DNA of 33,688 nucleotides from Bacteroidota bacterium (GTDB taxonomy: Bacteria; Bacteroidota; Bacteroidia; B-17B0; Aurantibacillaceae). Of this stretch, positions 8,420 through 17,190 are shown one piece after another (positions within the stretch are counted from its first letter, which is position 1; every line of letters starts with the position of its first letter). Both the position numbers and the translations under genes were made by a program. The DNA lies in NCBI GenBank assembly GCA_025359355.1, contig JANYGR010000315.1:1-33688 (forward strand), in the 5' to 3' direction. A model generated the notes under the pieces. That model saw nothing but the letters and a program-made list of their open reading frames with translations. It did not search any database and had not been told where the DNA came from.

Positions 8420-10134
8420 CGTATAAGTGTCACGTTTCCTTTTTTAAAAATCTCAACACTACCTTCACTACATTTCGCTTTTATATAATATCCAAAAACA
8501 CCTGCGTCTGATTGTTTGCCCTTAAATGTGCCATCCCAGCCTTGTGTAGGATCAGTCGTGTCATACATTAATTCTCCCCAACGGTCGTACACTGCTAAAT
8601 AAAATATTTCGTAAAGTGGTCCTCGTATTTTGAAAATATCATTATGCCCATCTCCATTAGGTGTAAATGTATTTGGAATAAATAAATCAGGATTAGGATT
8701 GATATTAACTGTTTGTGCAACTAAAGTATCAACACAATTAACCGAATTAGGAATATAGGTGATCAATGTAATCGGAAAACTTCCAGCTGCTGGAAAATTA
8801 TGTGAAGGGTTTTGAATGTGAGACGTATCGCCATCGCCAAAATTCCAATTCCACAGAGTTGTAGTGCCTGGAGGCGATTCCACACTTCCCTTAAATTCCA
8901 CTAAATTATTTGAACATGGCACAGGTGAAAATGTAAAGTTCGCCTTAAATGAATTACTGATTGCTACAGTAGTTGTTACCGTGTCGTTACATAACGGTTT
9001 GTTACTCACGTATGCCACCAAGGTAACTGAGTAAATCCCTGTGCTTGGATAGATATAGGTAGGATTCGTGAAATGCGATGTGTCGGCCATTGTAGTGGGA
9101 TCGCCAAAATACCAGTTGTAATTTAAACTTGTGCCTGTACTATTATTCACAAACGATGCCGATGTTGTGCCACAAATTGCCTGCGGTACTTGAGCAGCGG
9201 CTACAACCACACTAGGACAAGGCTTCACAATTAATTGAAAATCACGTTTTGTTTCACTTAAAAACACACCATGTCTATATTCTTTCACCTTAATTCCTAT
9301 TACAAAATAACCTTGCAGATTGGGAGTGGCTGTTACTAATCCTGTTTGCGCGTTCACAACCATAGGCACGCCTCCTAGCATATCTGTTGTGCTATAGGGT
9401 GCTTTCCATGGTACTGCAAAAAATGGTGGCGGAACGGGCGTGCTGGTACAACTTGCTGGAGGTGCACCACAACTGACTACTGTGCTTGGTCCAATGCTAC
9501 TAATGATAGGGCAATTAGCATTTAATCCATTATATGGTTGAAAGAGTTCATACACCAAGGAATCCCCATCATAGTCAATAGCCGAATGATCGAATATCCA
9601 TGGTTTATTAACACAAATAAATGGTGGTGGCCAATTTTTGAAAACTGGATTACTATTAATAGGCTCTACTTCCGATCCTGGAATGCTCGAATAATAAGTC
9701 GCACCAATGCATTCGGGTGTAATTAAATTTAAGATATTAATATTGCGACAACACCGTTGATACGATAATTGATAACCTCCTACTAATGGCGGTAATGTAA
9801 TTGTATCAATATAAGTAGTTACTTCATAACAAAAATCGAGAGGCGGTATAGTACAAGGATCGCTAATCGTAGGCGCTAAAGTGTCTAATCCTCTGAACAC
9901 CATTTGCAAGGTTTGCACAGGGTTATTGTTTTTATCGAAAACGCCCACTGTTGCTGGATTATCAAAAGGAGGAACGCCAACCCAACAGTCGCGATATACT
10001 GTTAAGCGAATCTCGTATTTATCAAATCCCAAATATTTATAATTCATTTCGCCACCCACAATATGGGTTGCTTGAATTCTATTCGTAAATAAGAATATGG
10101 CAAGAAGTGTTAAGAGTAATAAACGTTTTTGCAT
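8416..10134 (-). CDS. Secreted PKD-domain protein with T9SS type-B (gliding-motility) C-terminal domain
   Basis: A 572-residue cell-surface or secreted protein. Signal peptide at residues 1-22 (ending IQATHIVGGEMNYKYLG). The THIVGGEM start and the cysteine-rich region to about 310 match the N-terminal module common in Bacteroidota PKD proteins. Two PKD-like domains follow at about 315-390 (NYNWYFGDP, GIYSVTLVAY) and 395-480 (LWNWNFGDGDTSHIQNPSHNF). The C-terminal 90 residues are a gliding-motility-associated domain: FIPNTFTPNGDGHND, YDRWGELMYD, QGWDGTFKGK, GVFGYYIKAKC and a final KKGNVTLIR. That domain is the T9SS sorting signal. The gene overlaps its downstream porP by 4 bases. Its start lies 20 bases from the orphan porP tail. 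Probably an adhesin; the ligand is unknown. Confidence 0.9.
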   Translation of the reverse strand: MQKRLLLLTLLAIFLFTNRIQATHIVGGEMNYKYLGFDKYEIRLTVYRDCWVGVPPFDNPATVGVFDKNNNPVQTLQMVFRGLDTLAPTISDPCTIPPLDFCYEVTTYIDTITLPPLVGGYQLSYQRCCRNINILNLITPECIGATYYSSIPGSEVEPINSNPVFKNWPPPFICVNKPWIFDHSAIDYDGDSLVYELFQPYNGLNANCPIISSIGPSTVVSCGAPPASCTSTPVPPPFFAVPWKAPYSTTDMLGGVPMVVNAQTGLVTATPNLQGYFVIGIKVKEYRHGVFLSETKRDFQLIVKPCPSVVVAAAQVPQAICGTTSASFVNNSTGTSLNYNWYFGDPTTMADTSHFTNPTYIYPSTGIYSVTLVAYVSNKPLCNDTVTTTVAISNSFKANFTFSPVPCSNNLVEFKGSVESPPGTTTLWNWNFGDGDTSHIQNPSHNFPAAGSFPITLITYIPNSVNCVDTLVAQTVNINPNPDLFIPNTFTPNGDGHNDIFKIRGPLYEIFYLAVYDRWGELMYDTTDPTQGWDGTFKGKQSDAGVFGYYIKAKCSEGSVEIFKKGNVTLIR

Positions 10135-10153
10135 ATACTAAAATAGTCATTTT

Positions 10154-10222
10154 TTACATATAAATAGGGCATACTCGAGTTTTAGGCACAAAGGTTTTTT
10201 TGGAACACATATAATCTAGCAC
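10154..10222 (-). pseudogene. Orphan 3' end of a third porP/sprF gene
   Basis: On the minus strand this stretch encodes TFVPKTRVCPIYM followed by a TAA stop, identical in protein to the last 13 residues of the PorP/SprF protein at 10768. The in-frame residues before it (DYMCSKK) weakly resemble YIHAKQR of that paralog. A stop at 10223-10225 closes the frame, so no full gene exists. Over the last 45 bases, 41 match the copy at 10768-10812 and 38 match the copy at 7364-7408. It sits directly upstream of the 572-residue adhesin gene, exactly where a PorP gene of a preceding module would end. It is either the remains of a deleted third porP or a duplicated 3' end created when the neighbouring plus-strand gene was inserted. 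Confidence 0.75.
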
Positions 10223-10322
10223 TTAGTTGTAATTTAAACATTTTACGTTAGCTTTATTATAAGATTATTGCAACAAGATAAAATATACAAACATATTTAT
10301 TACTTCAGGGAAAAAATAGTTT

Positions 10323-10685
10323 ATGAAAAAAATAATAATTATAATAATTGCATCATTATTATTCCTTACGTATTTATATAATAATTTTTTTACAACAAGA
10401 ATGCTTATTGGTACTTATGTCAATATGAACTACAAAAATTCAATCGAAGATCCTAATATTCCTGACACATTAATACTTCTACAAAACAATACTTTTTCAA
10501 GTCAATACTTTGGAACAGGTAAATATTCATTAAGCTATTCAATATCAGGAAGTAAACTTAATTTAATTTTTGATGATGTTATTCATCAGATAAACATACA
10601 CCCTAATATCAAGAGAATTAATTTTAATCATACAAAAATTATTTTATGTTCTGATTTAAATCATTATTACGAAAAAATAAATTAA
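10323..10685 (+). CDS. Small membrane-anchored or secreted protein of unknown function
   Basis: 120 residues with an N-terminal hydrophobic segment (MKKIIIIIIASLLFLTYLY, about residues 1-20) that acts as a signal peptide or anchor. The rest is beta-rich: IGTYVNMNY, DTLILLQNNTFSSQYFGTGKYSLSYSISGSKLNLIFDD. This pattern (a GTY strand, a 'LLQNNTF' strand, a 'G..KLNLIFDD' strand) is common in small lipocalin-like Bacteroidota hypotheticals, but I do not recognise a named family. It is the only plus-strand gene inside a 10-kb minus-strand locus. It is flanked by two direct copies of a porP 3' end (10154-10198 and 10768-10812), and it is even richer in A+T than its neighbours. These facts suggest it arrived as an insertion. 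Confidence 0.6.
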   Translation: MKKIIIIIIASLLFLTYLYNNFFTTRMLIGTYVNMNYKNSIEDPNIPDTLILLQNNTFSSQYFGTGKYSLSYSISGSKLNLIFDDVIHQINIHPNIKRINFNHTKIILCSDLNHYYEKIN

Positions 10686-10767
10686 CACCGCGCTTCATCA
10701 ATACTCTGTAAGTTTGGCTCTTAAATATAATTTTATGTATACGTGAGCGCACTTTAAAATTACTATT

Positions 10768-10812
10768 TTACATATAAATAGGACATACCCTAGTTTTAGG
10801 CACAAAGGTTCT
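10768..10812 (-). repeat. porP 3'-end repeat, right copy (partner at 10154-10198)
   Basis: The last 45 bases of the PorP/SprF gene here repeat in direct orientation at 10154-10198 with 41 of 45 matches. The similarity reaches slightly past the stop (AAAAT...ATTTT before the TTA in both). Together the two copies bracket a roughly 570-base segment that holds only the small plus-strand gene. The more distant third copy is at 7364-7408, the end of the other PorP gene. Confidence 0.75.
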
Positions 10813-11805
10813 TTGCTTAGCATGAATGTAAATAAAAGAAATTTCAAAACCACCCTTGCCATTAGTGGCTCGTTTGAATTGAGAATAGTTATAATCATAA
10901 GATACTTGTAGTCTCATGTTAGTATATTCTAATCCAACAGTGGTGATGAATGCATCTCCTGTTCTCATAAAAAATCCAGCATTTAATTTCGTGTTTGTTT
11001 TTGGATCGATGGTGTAATAATACGAAAGACCAATCAGGTTTTCCTTAAATGCTTGTTGCTGATTACCATAGTATTCAAGCATTACAGCGGATATATTATT
11101 AAAACTATATTTCAATTGTAAGCTTTCGTTATGGCGCGGTCTTAATAAAACTCCTTTCGTATCGTTAAAAGAAATGTTCGGCTGATTGATGTGATTGATA
11201 GCATACCCTATGGTTGCTGTTAAATGTTGTTTGAATTTTTTTTGGATGACTGTACCCAACGAAATATCTGTTATCACTTTTGATTGTCTTACAAATGTTT
11301 CGCCGTTCGAGAGGCTTTGATTATACACATCGCCATCCCACTGTTGATCGTATGATAATCTGTTAGGATCAACACTTAAATTTGTAATGCCTGCTAATAC
11401 ACCAATACCAATGGTTAGGCCCGTATCTTTTTTAAATGTAAGTTTATGATTGATGGGCACTTTCACTTCTGTGATGCTATACTTCCCGTCGCCAGCCGCA
11501 TCATGATTAAACATTAAACCGATAGCTTCCTTTGTGCCTTTGATAAATGATTTATTCAAATTAAAATCCGTACCAAAACTAAAGGTATTATAAGGCACTT
11601 TTACACTTTGCCATTGATTTCTATAATTTAAAATGAAACGCACATCTCCTTCAAACATTCCGGCATTGGCAGGGTTTTGGTTTAGTGGCGACATTTGCCA
11701 ATTAGAATAATGAGGGTCTTGAGCATAGGCATTACAAACGCCAAGAACTAAAAGCAAGGAGCTTATGAGTTTCTTATAAAAATTATGTTGCTTGCTCTTT
11801 ATCAT
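10768..11805 (-). CDS. PorP/SprF family type IX secretion outer-membrane protein (copy 2)
   Basis: 345 residues. The signal peptide ends at about residue 28 (GVCNAYAQ). The family signature follows: DPHYSNWQMSPLNQNPANAGMFEGDVRFILNYRNQW, then PYNTFSFGTDF, and a barrel with alternating strands. It is paralogous to the protein at 7364 with similar length and layout, and ends in the same FVPKTRVCPIYM tail. The gene starts at 11805, directly against the stop of the giant adhesin (TAAATG), so the two are co-transcribed and translationally coupled. By analogy with SprB/SprF, it is expected to serve the upstream 1346-residue protein. Confidence 0.93.
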   Translation of the reverse strand: MIKSKQHNFYKKLISSLLLVLGVCNAYAQDPHYSNWQMSPLNQNPANAGMFEGDVRFILNYRNQWQSVKVPYNTFSFGTDFNLNKSFIKGTKEAIGLMFNHDAAGDGKYSITEVKVPINHKLTFKKDTGLTIGIGVLAGITNLSVDPNRLSYDQQWDGDVYNQSLSNGETFVRQSKVITDISLGTVIQKKFKQHLTATIGYAINHINQPNISFNDTKGVLLRPRHNESLQLKYSFNNISAVMLEYYGNQQQAFKENLIGLSYYYTIDPKTNTKLNAGFFMRTGDAFITTVGLEYTNMRLQVSYDYNYSQFKRATNGKGGFEISFIYIHAKQRTFVPKTRVCPIYM

Positions 11806-14800
11806 TTACCTCAACAAGGTTATATTTCCTTTTTTAAACGATTCTTGTCCATTATTACATTTAAAGGTCATGTAATATCCATACACACCTTGATCTAGCT
11901 GCTTACCTTTAAATGTACCATCCCATCCGTTTTTGATAGTATTGGTTTCAAATAGTTTTTCACCCCAACGATCGTAAATAGTTAAATAGACTTCTGTAAT
12001 AAAGTTACTTCTAATATATAACACATCATTTATACCATCGCCGTTCGGTGTAAATCCTGTTGGCAAATACACAGTGCCTTCATCACAAGCGTCTGTTATA
12101 ATTTCTATAAAGACTGTTTTTAAAAAGTGCTTGCAATTATTTTGATCTGTAAAATAAATGCTGTATTCACCTGTTTTTGTTGGGGTAAACGTAATGGTAT
12201 TATTTCCGGTAAACGAAAAAGGCACATAAGGTGTAATACTTATATTTCCTGAATAAGTAAATCCATTTAATGTAACGGTAGCTGTTTGCCCAAGCGTAAG
12301 TGTAGAGGAGGAAACTGTTATAGAACTAGTATTATACGTAAAAGGAAAAACCGATACAGTCGTTGTTAATTGACTTTTACAAGTATCTGTTCCATTAATC
12401 GCACTAATAGTAACCGTATAAATTGTAGTAACTGGAGGAAATGCTTTAGGGTTTGAGATAGTCGCATTGGTGAGATACTGCGAAGGCGCCCAAGCATAAG
12501 TGACTCCTCCACTTGCAAATAGCTGAACAGTATCAGGTTCGCATTTAGATAGAGAGGCATTAACTGCAACTGGCGAAAACCCAGATAAATTAAGCACTTG
12601 TTTGCTCGTATCTTTACAACCAAAACTATTAGTTGCGATTAACGAAACAGTATACGTGCCCGTAGAACCATAGTAATATAAGGGGTTTTGAACACCACTG
12701 CTATTTCCATCTCCATAACTCCATTGCCAACTCACAGGAGTAAGAGTTGATGCATCTGTGAATTGAACATTGTTATTACAACCTCCGATACTATAGGTAA
12801 AGGATGATGTAATCTTTGGATAAACCGTTATAGAGGTGGTTAATGTTTTGACACAAACCTTTCCAAACAAACTATTTTGTAAAATGGTAACCGAATAAAT
12901 GGTGGTTGTTTGAACATTACAAGAGGGTGATGCGGAGAACGGATTTGATAAACCAGTTGTTGGCGACCAAGTATAGCTAGTGCCTCCAGACGCTTGCAAT
13001 AATTTAGTTTCGTAGGTGCATTTTGATTGATGAGGGTTAATCGTAATCGAATCTACAGGAACAAGTATGGTTTTGGAAATAGAATCCTTACACCCAAAGT
13101 TACTTGTTGCTACTAACTTCACCGTGTATGTTCCTGCGCTATTAAAGGATTTTGTGGTGTTTGTTGTTGAAGAAAAAAGCACAGAGTTCGCATACCATTT
13201 AAAAGTACTTGTCAATGGACTTGATGTATTATTAAATTGAACGTTATTGGAACACGAATCAACTGTTATCGTGAAATTAGCTACAGGCTTTGGATACACT
13301 GTAATAACAAGGCTTGCGGTGTCATATAAATTAGTACAAATAGAGGATTTCACATACAAATGAACAGTGTATGTTCCAGATGCTGTAAATGTTTTAACAG
13401 GATTAAATACTTGAGATGTTGTATCATTACCTCCAAAGTTCCACAGATAGGCGTGTCCGAGCGTACTGGTATTATTGAAATTAACGACTAATGGAGTGCA
13501 ACCGCTTAAGGTGTTTGCAGAAATATTAGCTTGCGCAGAGTTTAATTGAAAATCTATTTTAAATACGCCATTATTACAATTTGTAGATTGATTTACATTT
13601 GAGCCATACAACGATGTTGGCCAAGCACCAGGAGTAACAGGGAAATCATCGTTACCATTACAGCCAGCGCATACAGATTGGTAGATGATTCCTTTTTTAT
13701 CAAAACGGCTCGTGCCACCATCTACATGCTCGTGACTTGATGCGCCTCCAAAATAACTTCCAAACAATAAACCATTCATGTTTGGTCCAAGTACCATTAA
13801 ATAAAAATTATAGGCATCGGTTGTTGATTGTATTGGGTTTAACAAGGGCATTCCGGTGGTAGGATTTAAAAAAATAATATTTCCTCCCCAGCCAGATATA
13901 TAAACATTTCCAGCACAATCAACCGAAAAAGCTGATGGTGAAATATTGATGGTTCCATTTCCATTACCAAACACAGTAGCTGCCAACAATATATTTAATT
14001 GCGAATTAAACATTTGAATGAATTGTTTACTATTTGCATTCGAATAAACTCCAGCGGTAACAGGCATATTGCCTAAAGATTGTCCGTATAAATATACTTG
14101 TTGTTGTTTATCCAATTGTACAAAATAACTTTGATCGTAATCATTAGTGCCTATAAAACTTGAGTGCATCATACTCGACCCATTCGCTTTTATTTTACAC
14201 ACATAGCCATCACATTTTCCGCCACCATACACCGTATGATAACTGCCAACAGTAACAGGGAAATCAGCACTACGTGTTCCTCCTGTGATATAAATGTTTA
14301 ATGTATCATCTAACGCTAAAGAATAACCAGCATCATTGTCACTTCCTCCTATAAACGTGCTAAACACCAAACTACTAAGCGTATGGTTAAACTTAACAAG
14401 CACCGCATCTTGTTGTCCACCAAGTGTATTATCAATCGCGTTTTGTGTAGGAAAATCAGCCGACTTAGTACTACTATAGATATAAATATTATACAAACTA
14501 TCAACTTGTATTTCACCGCGGTATTGGTCTCCGTAATTATATTGCAATGAATCTGGCGGATATTCTGTAACTGTGCCGTAAGCAGACGTGTATGAAGCAA
14601 TCACATTATTATAGTTGATACCATCATTTCCAGAACCGCCAATGAAGGTAGATGCTAATAGAGTCGTTCCCGTCACATTTAGTTTGGCTATATAAATATC
14701 AGTACCTCCGTTAAACGTTGTACCATTAAATACAAAGGAAATAGAAGAGCCTCCGTTAAACGTATTGTCATAACAACCCAGGGTAGTAGGAAAATCAGAA

Positions 14801-15846
14801 GAGCCCGTTGCTCCATACAAACATAAATTGTCATTTTTATCAACGATTAAACTCGTCACAATTTCACTAGATCCAGCGCCACCTATATAGGTAGAGTATT
14901 TTAAAAACACTCCCGATGAATCATATTTCGTGATAACTACATCGGTATATCCTGGCAAACTATTAAAGCTAACATCATAAGCACCACTTGTTGTTGGATA
15001 GCCAATATCAAAACAAGTTCCACCTGTATACAAACTTCCACGAGAATCATAGGTCGCTGTCATACCAAAATTATCGGCAGTACTGCCACTCGAAGCTGCA
15101 AATACAAGCAAAGGATCGATAATCAAATCAATATTATGATCATACTCTTTTAATAATTTGAATGAAACGGTGTTTTTATCTAACACAAATTTGCTTGGTA
15201 TTTCAATCGTATCTCCTGCTATTATCTGATAAACAAAGGGTTTCTGTTCGATTGATTCGCTCACAGAAGTGCTAATATACAATGCCCCGTTTTTAAGCTT
15301 TATGTTTTCTATGCCTATATACTGCAACTTCACCGAGCCTGGATTTCCATCTGGATGTACAATAAAATTATACTTAATAGATTGGCTTCCTCCGTTATAA
15401 AGCGCGTCTATTCCTTGATATAGCCCTTTAACAGTGATGTTTTTATAATGATGTACTTGTTTTGCCCAACGTTTCTGATCAGATCCTATAAAGTAATTAT
15501 CATAATCTTCGTAAGCATGGCTTGATTCAATTTGTGGTAATGAATTAGATCCAATAAAATCAATACTATAAGCGTGGTATTTTAATGTGGGTGAAATTAT
15601 TTTCCCTAAATGTCTGCTTCTGTATGTATCCTTATCATATAAATGAAAAGTCAGTTTTCCGCTTTGTTCTACAAATAAGGCGCCGCCATCTAATTGTGCC
15701 CGGTATTTAATTTGATTATCCCATTGCTGCTTGTTTTCCGTAAACCGAACAAAGGATTGTGTCTGAGGATGAGGCGTTTTAACTCGCTGTGCTTGCCCGT
15801 ATAAACATATACTTACTAATATGATTATGATTTTCAGTCTATTCAC
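11806..15846 (-). CDS. Giant surface protein: DUF7948/SBBP propeller, PKD domains, T9SS type-B C-terminal domain
   Basis: 1346 residues. The signal peptide is at 1-19 (ending YGQAQ). The N-terminal domain at about 28-250 contains FTENKQQWDNQIKYRAQLDGGALFVE, typical of DUF7948. Then come SBBP-type beta-propeller repeats at about 255-760 ('STYIGGAGSSE', 'STFIGGSGNDG', 'STFIGGSDNDAG', each with a following 'DFP' turn). Several PKD or Ig-like domains follow at about 765-1240 (YLWNFGGNDTT, WQWSYGDGNSSGVQNP). The last 90 residues are a gliding-motility C-terminal domain (LPTGFTPNGDGIND, YDRWGEKLFE, NGWDGTFKGK, KKGNITLLR). It begins with GTG at 15844-15846; no in-frame ATG precedes the signal peptide. 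An intrinsic terminator-like hairpin ends only about 14 bases before the start. A likely large adhesin or motility-surface protein exported by the T9SS. Confidence 0.92.
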   Translation of the reverse strand: MNRLKIIIILVSICLYGQAQRVKTPHPQTQSFVRFTENKQQWDNQIKYRAQLDGGALFVEQSGKLTFHLYDKDTYRSRHLGKIISPTLKYHAYSIDFIGSNSLPQIESSHAYEDYDNYFIGSDQKRWAKQVHHYKNITVKGLYQGIDALYNGGSQSIKYNFIVHPDGNPGSVKLQYIGIENIKLKNGALYISTSVSESIEQKPFVYQIIAGDTIEIPSKFVLDKNTVSFKLLKEYDHNIDLIIDPLLVFAASSGSTADNFGMTATYDSRGSLYTGGTCFDIGYPTTSGAYDVSFNSLPGYTDVVITKYDSSGVFLKYSTYIGGAGSSEIVTSLIVDKNDNLCLYGATGSSDFPTTLGCYDNTFNGGSSISFVFNGTTFNGGTDIYIAKLNVTGTTLLASTFIGGSGNDGINYNNVIASYTSAYGTVTEYPPDSLQYNYGDQYRGEIQVDSLYNIYIYSSTKSADFPTQNAIDNTLGGQQDAVLVKFNHTLSSLVFSTFIGGSDNDAGYSLALDDTLNIYITGGTRSADFPVTVGSYHTVYGGGKCDGYVCKIKANGSSMMHSSFIGTNDYDQSYFVQLDKQQQVYLYGQSLGNMPVTAGVYSNANSKQFIQMFNSQLNILLAATVFGNGNGTINISPSAFSVDCAGNVYISGWGGNIIFLNPTTGMPLLNPIQSTTDAYNFYLMVLGPNMNGLLFGSYFGGASSHEHVDGGTSRFDKKGIIYQSVCAGCNGNDDFPVTPGAWPTSLYGSNVNQSTNCNNGVFKIDFQLNSAQANISANTLSGCTPLVVNFNNTSTLGHAYLWNFGGNDTTSQVFNPVKTFTASGTYTVHLYVKSSICTNLYDTASLVITVYPKPVANFTITVDSCSNNVQFNNTSSPLTSTFKWYANSVLFSSTTNTTKSFNSAGTYTVKLVATSNFGCKDSISKTILVPVDSITINPHQSKCTYETKLLQASGGTSYTWSPTTGLSNPFSASPSCNVQTTTIYSVTILQNSLFGKVCVKTLTTSITVYPKITSSFTYSIGGCNNNVQFTDASTLTPVSWQWSYGDGNSSGVQNPLYYYGSTGTYTVSLIATNSFGCKDTSKQVLNLSGFSPVAVNASLSKCEPDTVQLFASGGVTYAWAPSQYLTNATISNPKAFPPVTTIYTVTISAINGTDTCKSQLTTTVSVFPFTYNTSSITVSSSTLTLGQTATVTLNGFTYSGNISITPYVPFSFTGNNTITFTPTKTGEYSIYFTDQNNCKHFLKTVFIEIITDACDEGTVYLPTGFTPNGDGINDVLYIRSNFITEVYLTIYDRWGEKLFETNTIKNGWDGTFKGKQLDQGVYGYYMTFKCNNGQESFKKGNITLLR

Positions 15847-15860
15847 TTAAGTAAATATAT

Positions 15861-15891
15861 AAAAAAACCCCGATATATTTATATCGAGGTT
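15861..15891 (-). terminator. Intrinsic terminator or attenuator hairpin
   Basis: On the minus strand an 11-base arm (AACCTCGATAT) pairs with ATATCGGGGTT, with one G-U pair and a 4-base loop. It is followed immediately by seven Ts. It lies 20 bases after the stop of the small membrane protein (15912), so it should terminate that gene. It also ends about 14 bases before the GTG of the giant adhesin, leaving no room for a promoter between them. Adhesin transcription therefore either starts upstream and reads through, or begins within the hairpin region. On the plus strand the stem has a C-A mismatch and no T-tract, so it acts in the minus direction. Confidence 0.75.
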
Positions 15892-15911
15892 GTGGTTAAA
15901 AGCATTAACGC

Positions 15912-16124
15912 TTATATCAACGTGTCATTTTTTTTGGCGTCTTTTGTTTGTTTAATAATTTGAAGTGTCCAGTATACTAATAAGCTAAAAATAATAACCC
16001 ATAAGATAATGTTTGGTCCATGACCCATTTTTTTCATCAAATCAAAAATCTTGTATGAAAATTTACCGATGCCATAAAACACATCAGTCATTGTTACCAT
16101 TAAAGAAATCATTAAAGCGCCCAT
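15912..16124 (-). CDS. Small conserved membrane protein, DUF6341-like
   Basis: 70 residues with one clear transmembrane helix at about 38-58 (NIILWVIIFSLLVYWTLQIIKQ) and a charged C-terminus (TKDAKKNDTLI). The N-terminal half, DVFYGIGKFSYKIFDLMKKMGHGPN, followed by 'NIILW...YW..QI', resembles the short Flavobacteriia proteins called DUF6341. That family is, to my recollection, often found beside DUF6427, which is the divergent neighbour here (16198). A promoter-like TTG / TATTTTTG pair precedes it, and a strong hairpin follows its stop, so it seems to be a monocistronic unit. Function unknown; the family name rests on memory of pattern, not on a search. Confidence 0.7.
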   Translation of the reverse strand: MGALMISLMVTMTDVFYGIGKFSYKIFDLMKKMGHGPNIILWVIIFSLLVYWTLQIIKQTKDAKKNDTLI

Positions 16125-16152
16125 AAGTATTATTTTTTGTAAGTTTACAGCA

Positions 16153-16185
16153 CAAAAATATAATTTTTTTCTATATCATAGCAAT
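16153..16185 (-). promoter_or_regulatory. Bacteroidota-type promoter for the small membrane protein
   Basis: On the minus strand ATTG (16182-16185) is followed after 21 bases by TATTTTTG (16153-16160). This fits the Bacteroidota primary sigma pattern of a TTTG-like -33 box and a TAnnTTTG -7 box. The start codon (16124) is about 28 bases downstream, leaving a short leader. The -33 box is only a partial match. Confidence 0.5.
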
Positions 16186-16197
16186 TTCTCCTTAAAA

Positions 16198-17187
16198 ATG
16201 TTTGTTGCCCCTCTTAAAAATAATTTCCAAGCCTCCATTATCATCCTAATTATATTTAGTGTTGGATTATGGGCTTGTAGCTTTATGTTCTCATCGCCCT
16301 ACTCCATTCCATCAATTGGCGAAGAGCATGTGTTTTATCACTTATTATTTTCTAACGATACTTCTTTCTTAACTGAACAATTCATTACTTTTTTTAGCAT
16401 TATCATAGGCGCATTTTTTGTCGATTTTATTACCATTAATCAAGAGATTACGTCCAAAACTAACTATTTACCTGCTTTTTTATACATTCTGTTTGCATTT
16501 TCAGCTACGACCAATCGCCATATTGAACCCATTTTAATTGCCAATTTATTTGTGTTGCCTGCTATTTATTTTATTGCAAGTGCTTACAGACAAGATACAG
16601 CCTTATCTGCCATTTTTAAAGCAGGGCTTTTATTAGGTTTAGCTTCCTTTTTTTATGCGTATTACATTCTTCTTTTTCCAATTGCCTTTATAGCTGTTAT
16701 CATACTCAGATCATTCAATTGGAGAGAGTGGGTTTTGTTGATCATTGGCTTACTACTCCCTGTTTATATTTACATATGTATCAGTTACCTCAATGGCTAC
16801 GGAGCATTTACCTTATTGCATGTTTTCAAAAATAACATGGCTAACTTTCAAAAACCTGTTTTGTCGGAGTATTATCTGGTGTTTTTTATCATTACCATTT
16901 TTATATTCATACTTGCTATATTTTACAATGTTAGCAAGGGTTTTGGAAATAAAATAAAAACAGTGAAAATAAAATATGTAATCTTATGGCTTCTGTTTTT
17001 GTCTCTAATAGTGGTGTTTTACAGACAAACAACTGATATGACTTTATTGCCATGCATCATTCCTTTAAGTATGATTATGGGGGATTATTTATCAGAAATT
17101 AAACAATTAAAAATCGCTAATACTCTGTTGTTCCTCTTTTTATGTGGGTTTGTGATAGTTTATAGTCACGCCTTAGGTGCATTTTAA
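16198..17187 (+). CDS. Polytopic membrane protein, DUF6427-like
   Basis: 329 residues with about 9-10 hydrophobic helices and almost no soluble domain. The central block KAGLLLGLASFFYAYYILLFPIAFIAVIILRSFNWREWVLLIIGLLLPVYI (about residues 140-195) has the same order of features as Flavobacteriia DUF6427 proteins (a 'LASLFY' helix, a short charged 'R.WR.W' turn, and a 'GL..P' helix). The early loop TINQEITSKTNYLPAFLYILF (about 80-100) also fits. It is divergent from the DUF6341-like gene, with 73 bases between the starts. The function is unknown; a role in envelope assembly is only a guess. The ATG at 16198 opens directly on the first hydrophobic stretch. Confidence 0.7.
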   Translation: MFVAPLKNNFQASIIILIIFSVGLWACSFMFSSPYSIPSIGEEHVFYHLLFSNDTSFLTEQFITFFSIIIGAFFVDFITINQEITSKTNYLPAFLYILFAFSATTNRHIEPILIANLFVLPAIYFIASAYRQDTALSAIFKAGLLLGLASFFYAYYILLFPIAFIAVIILRSFNWREWVLLIIGLLLPVYIYICISYLNGYGAFTLLHVFKNNMANFQKPVLSEYYLVFFIITIFIFILAIFYNVSKGFGNKIKTVKIKYVILWLLFLSLIVVFYRQTTDMTLLPCIIPLSMIMGDYLSEIKQLKIANTLLFLFLCGFVIVYSHALGAF

Positions 17188-17190
17188 ATT

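Noticed and set aside
10698..10898. A 66-residue minus-strand frame at the end of the second porP gene
   Set aside because: It overlaps the PorP C-terminus in another frame and has no recognisable domain.
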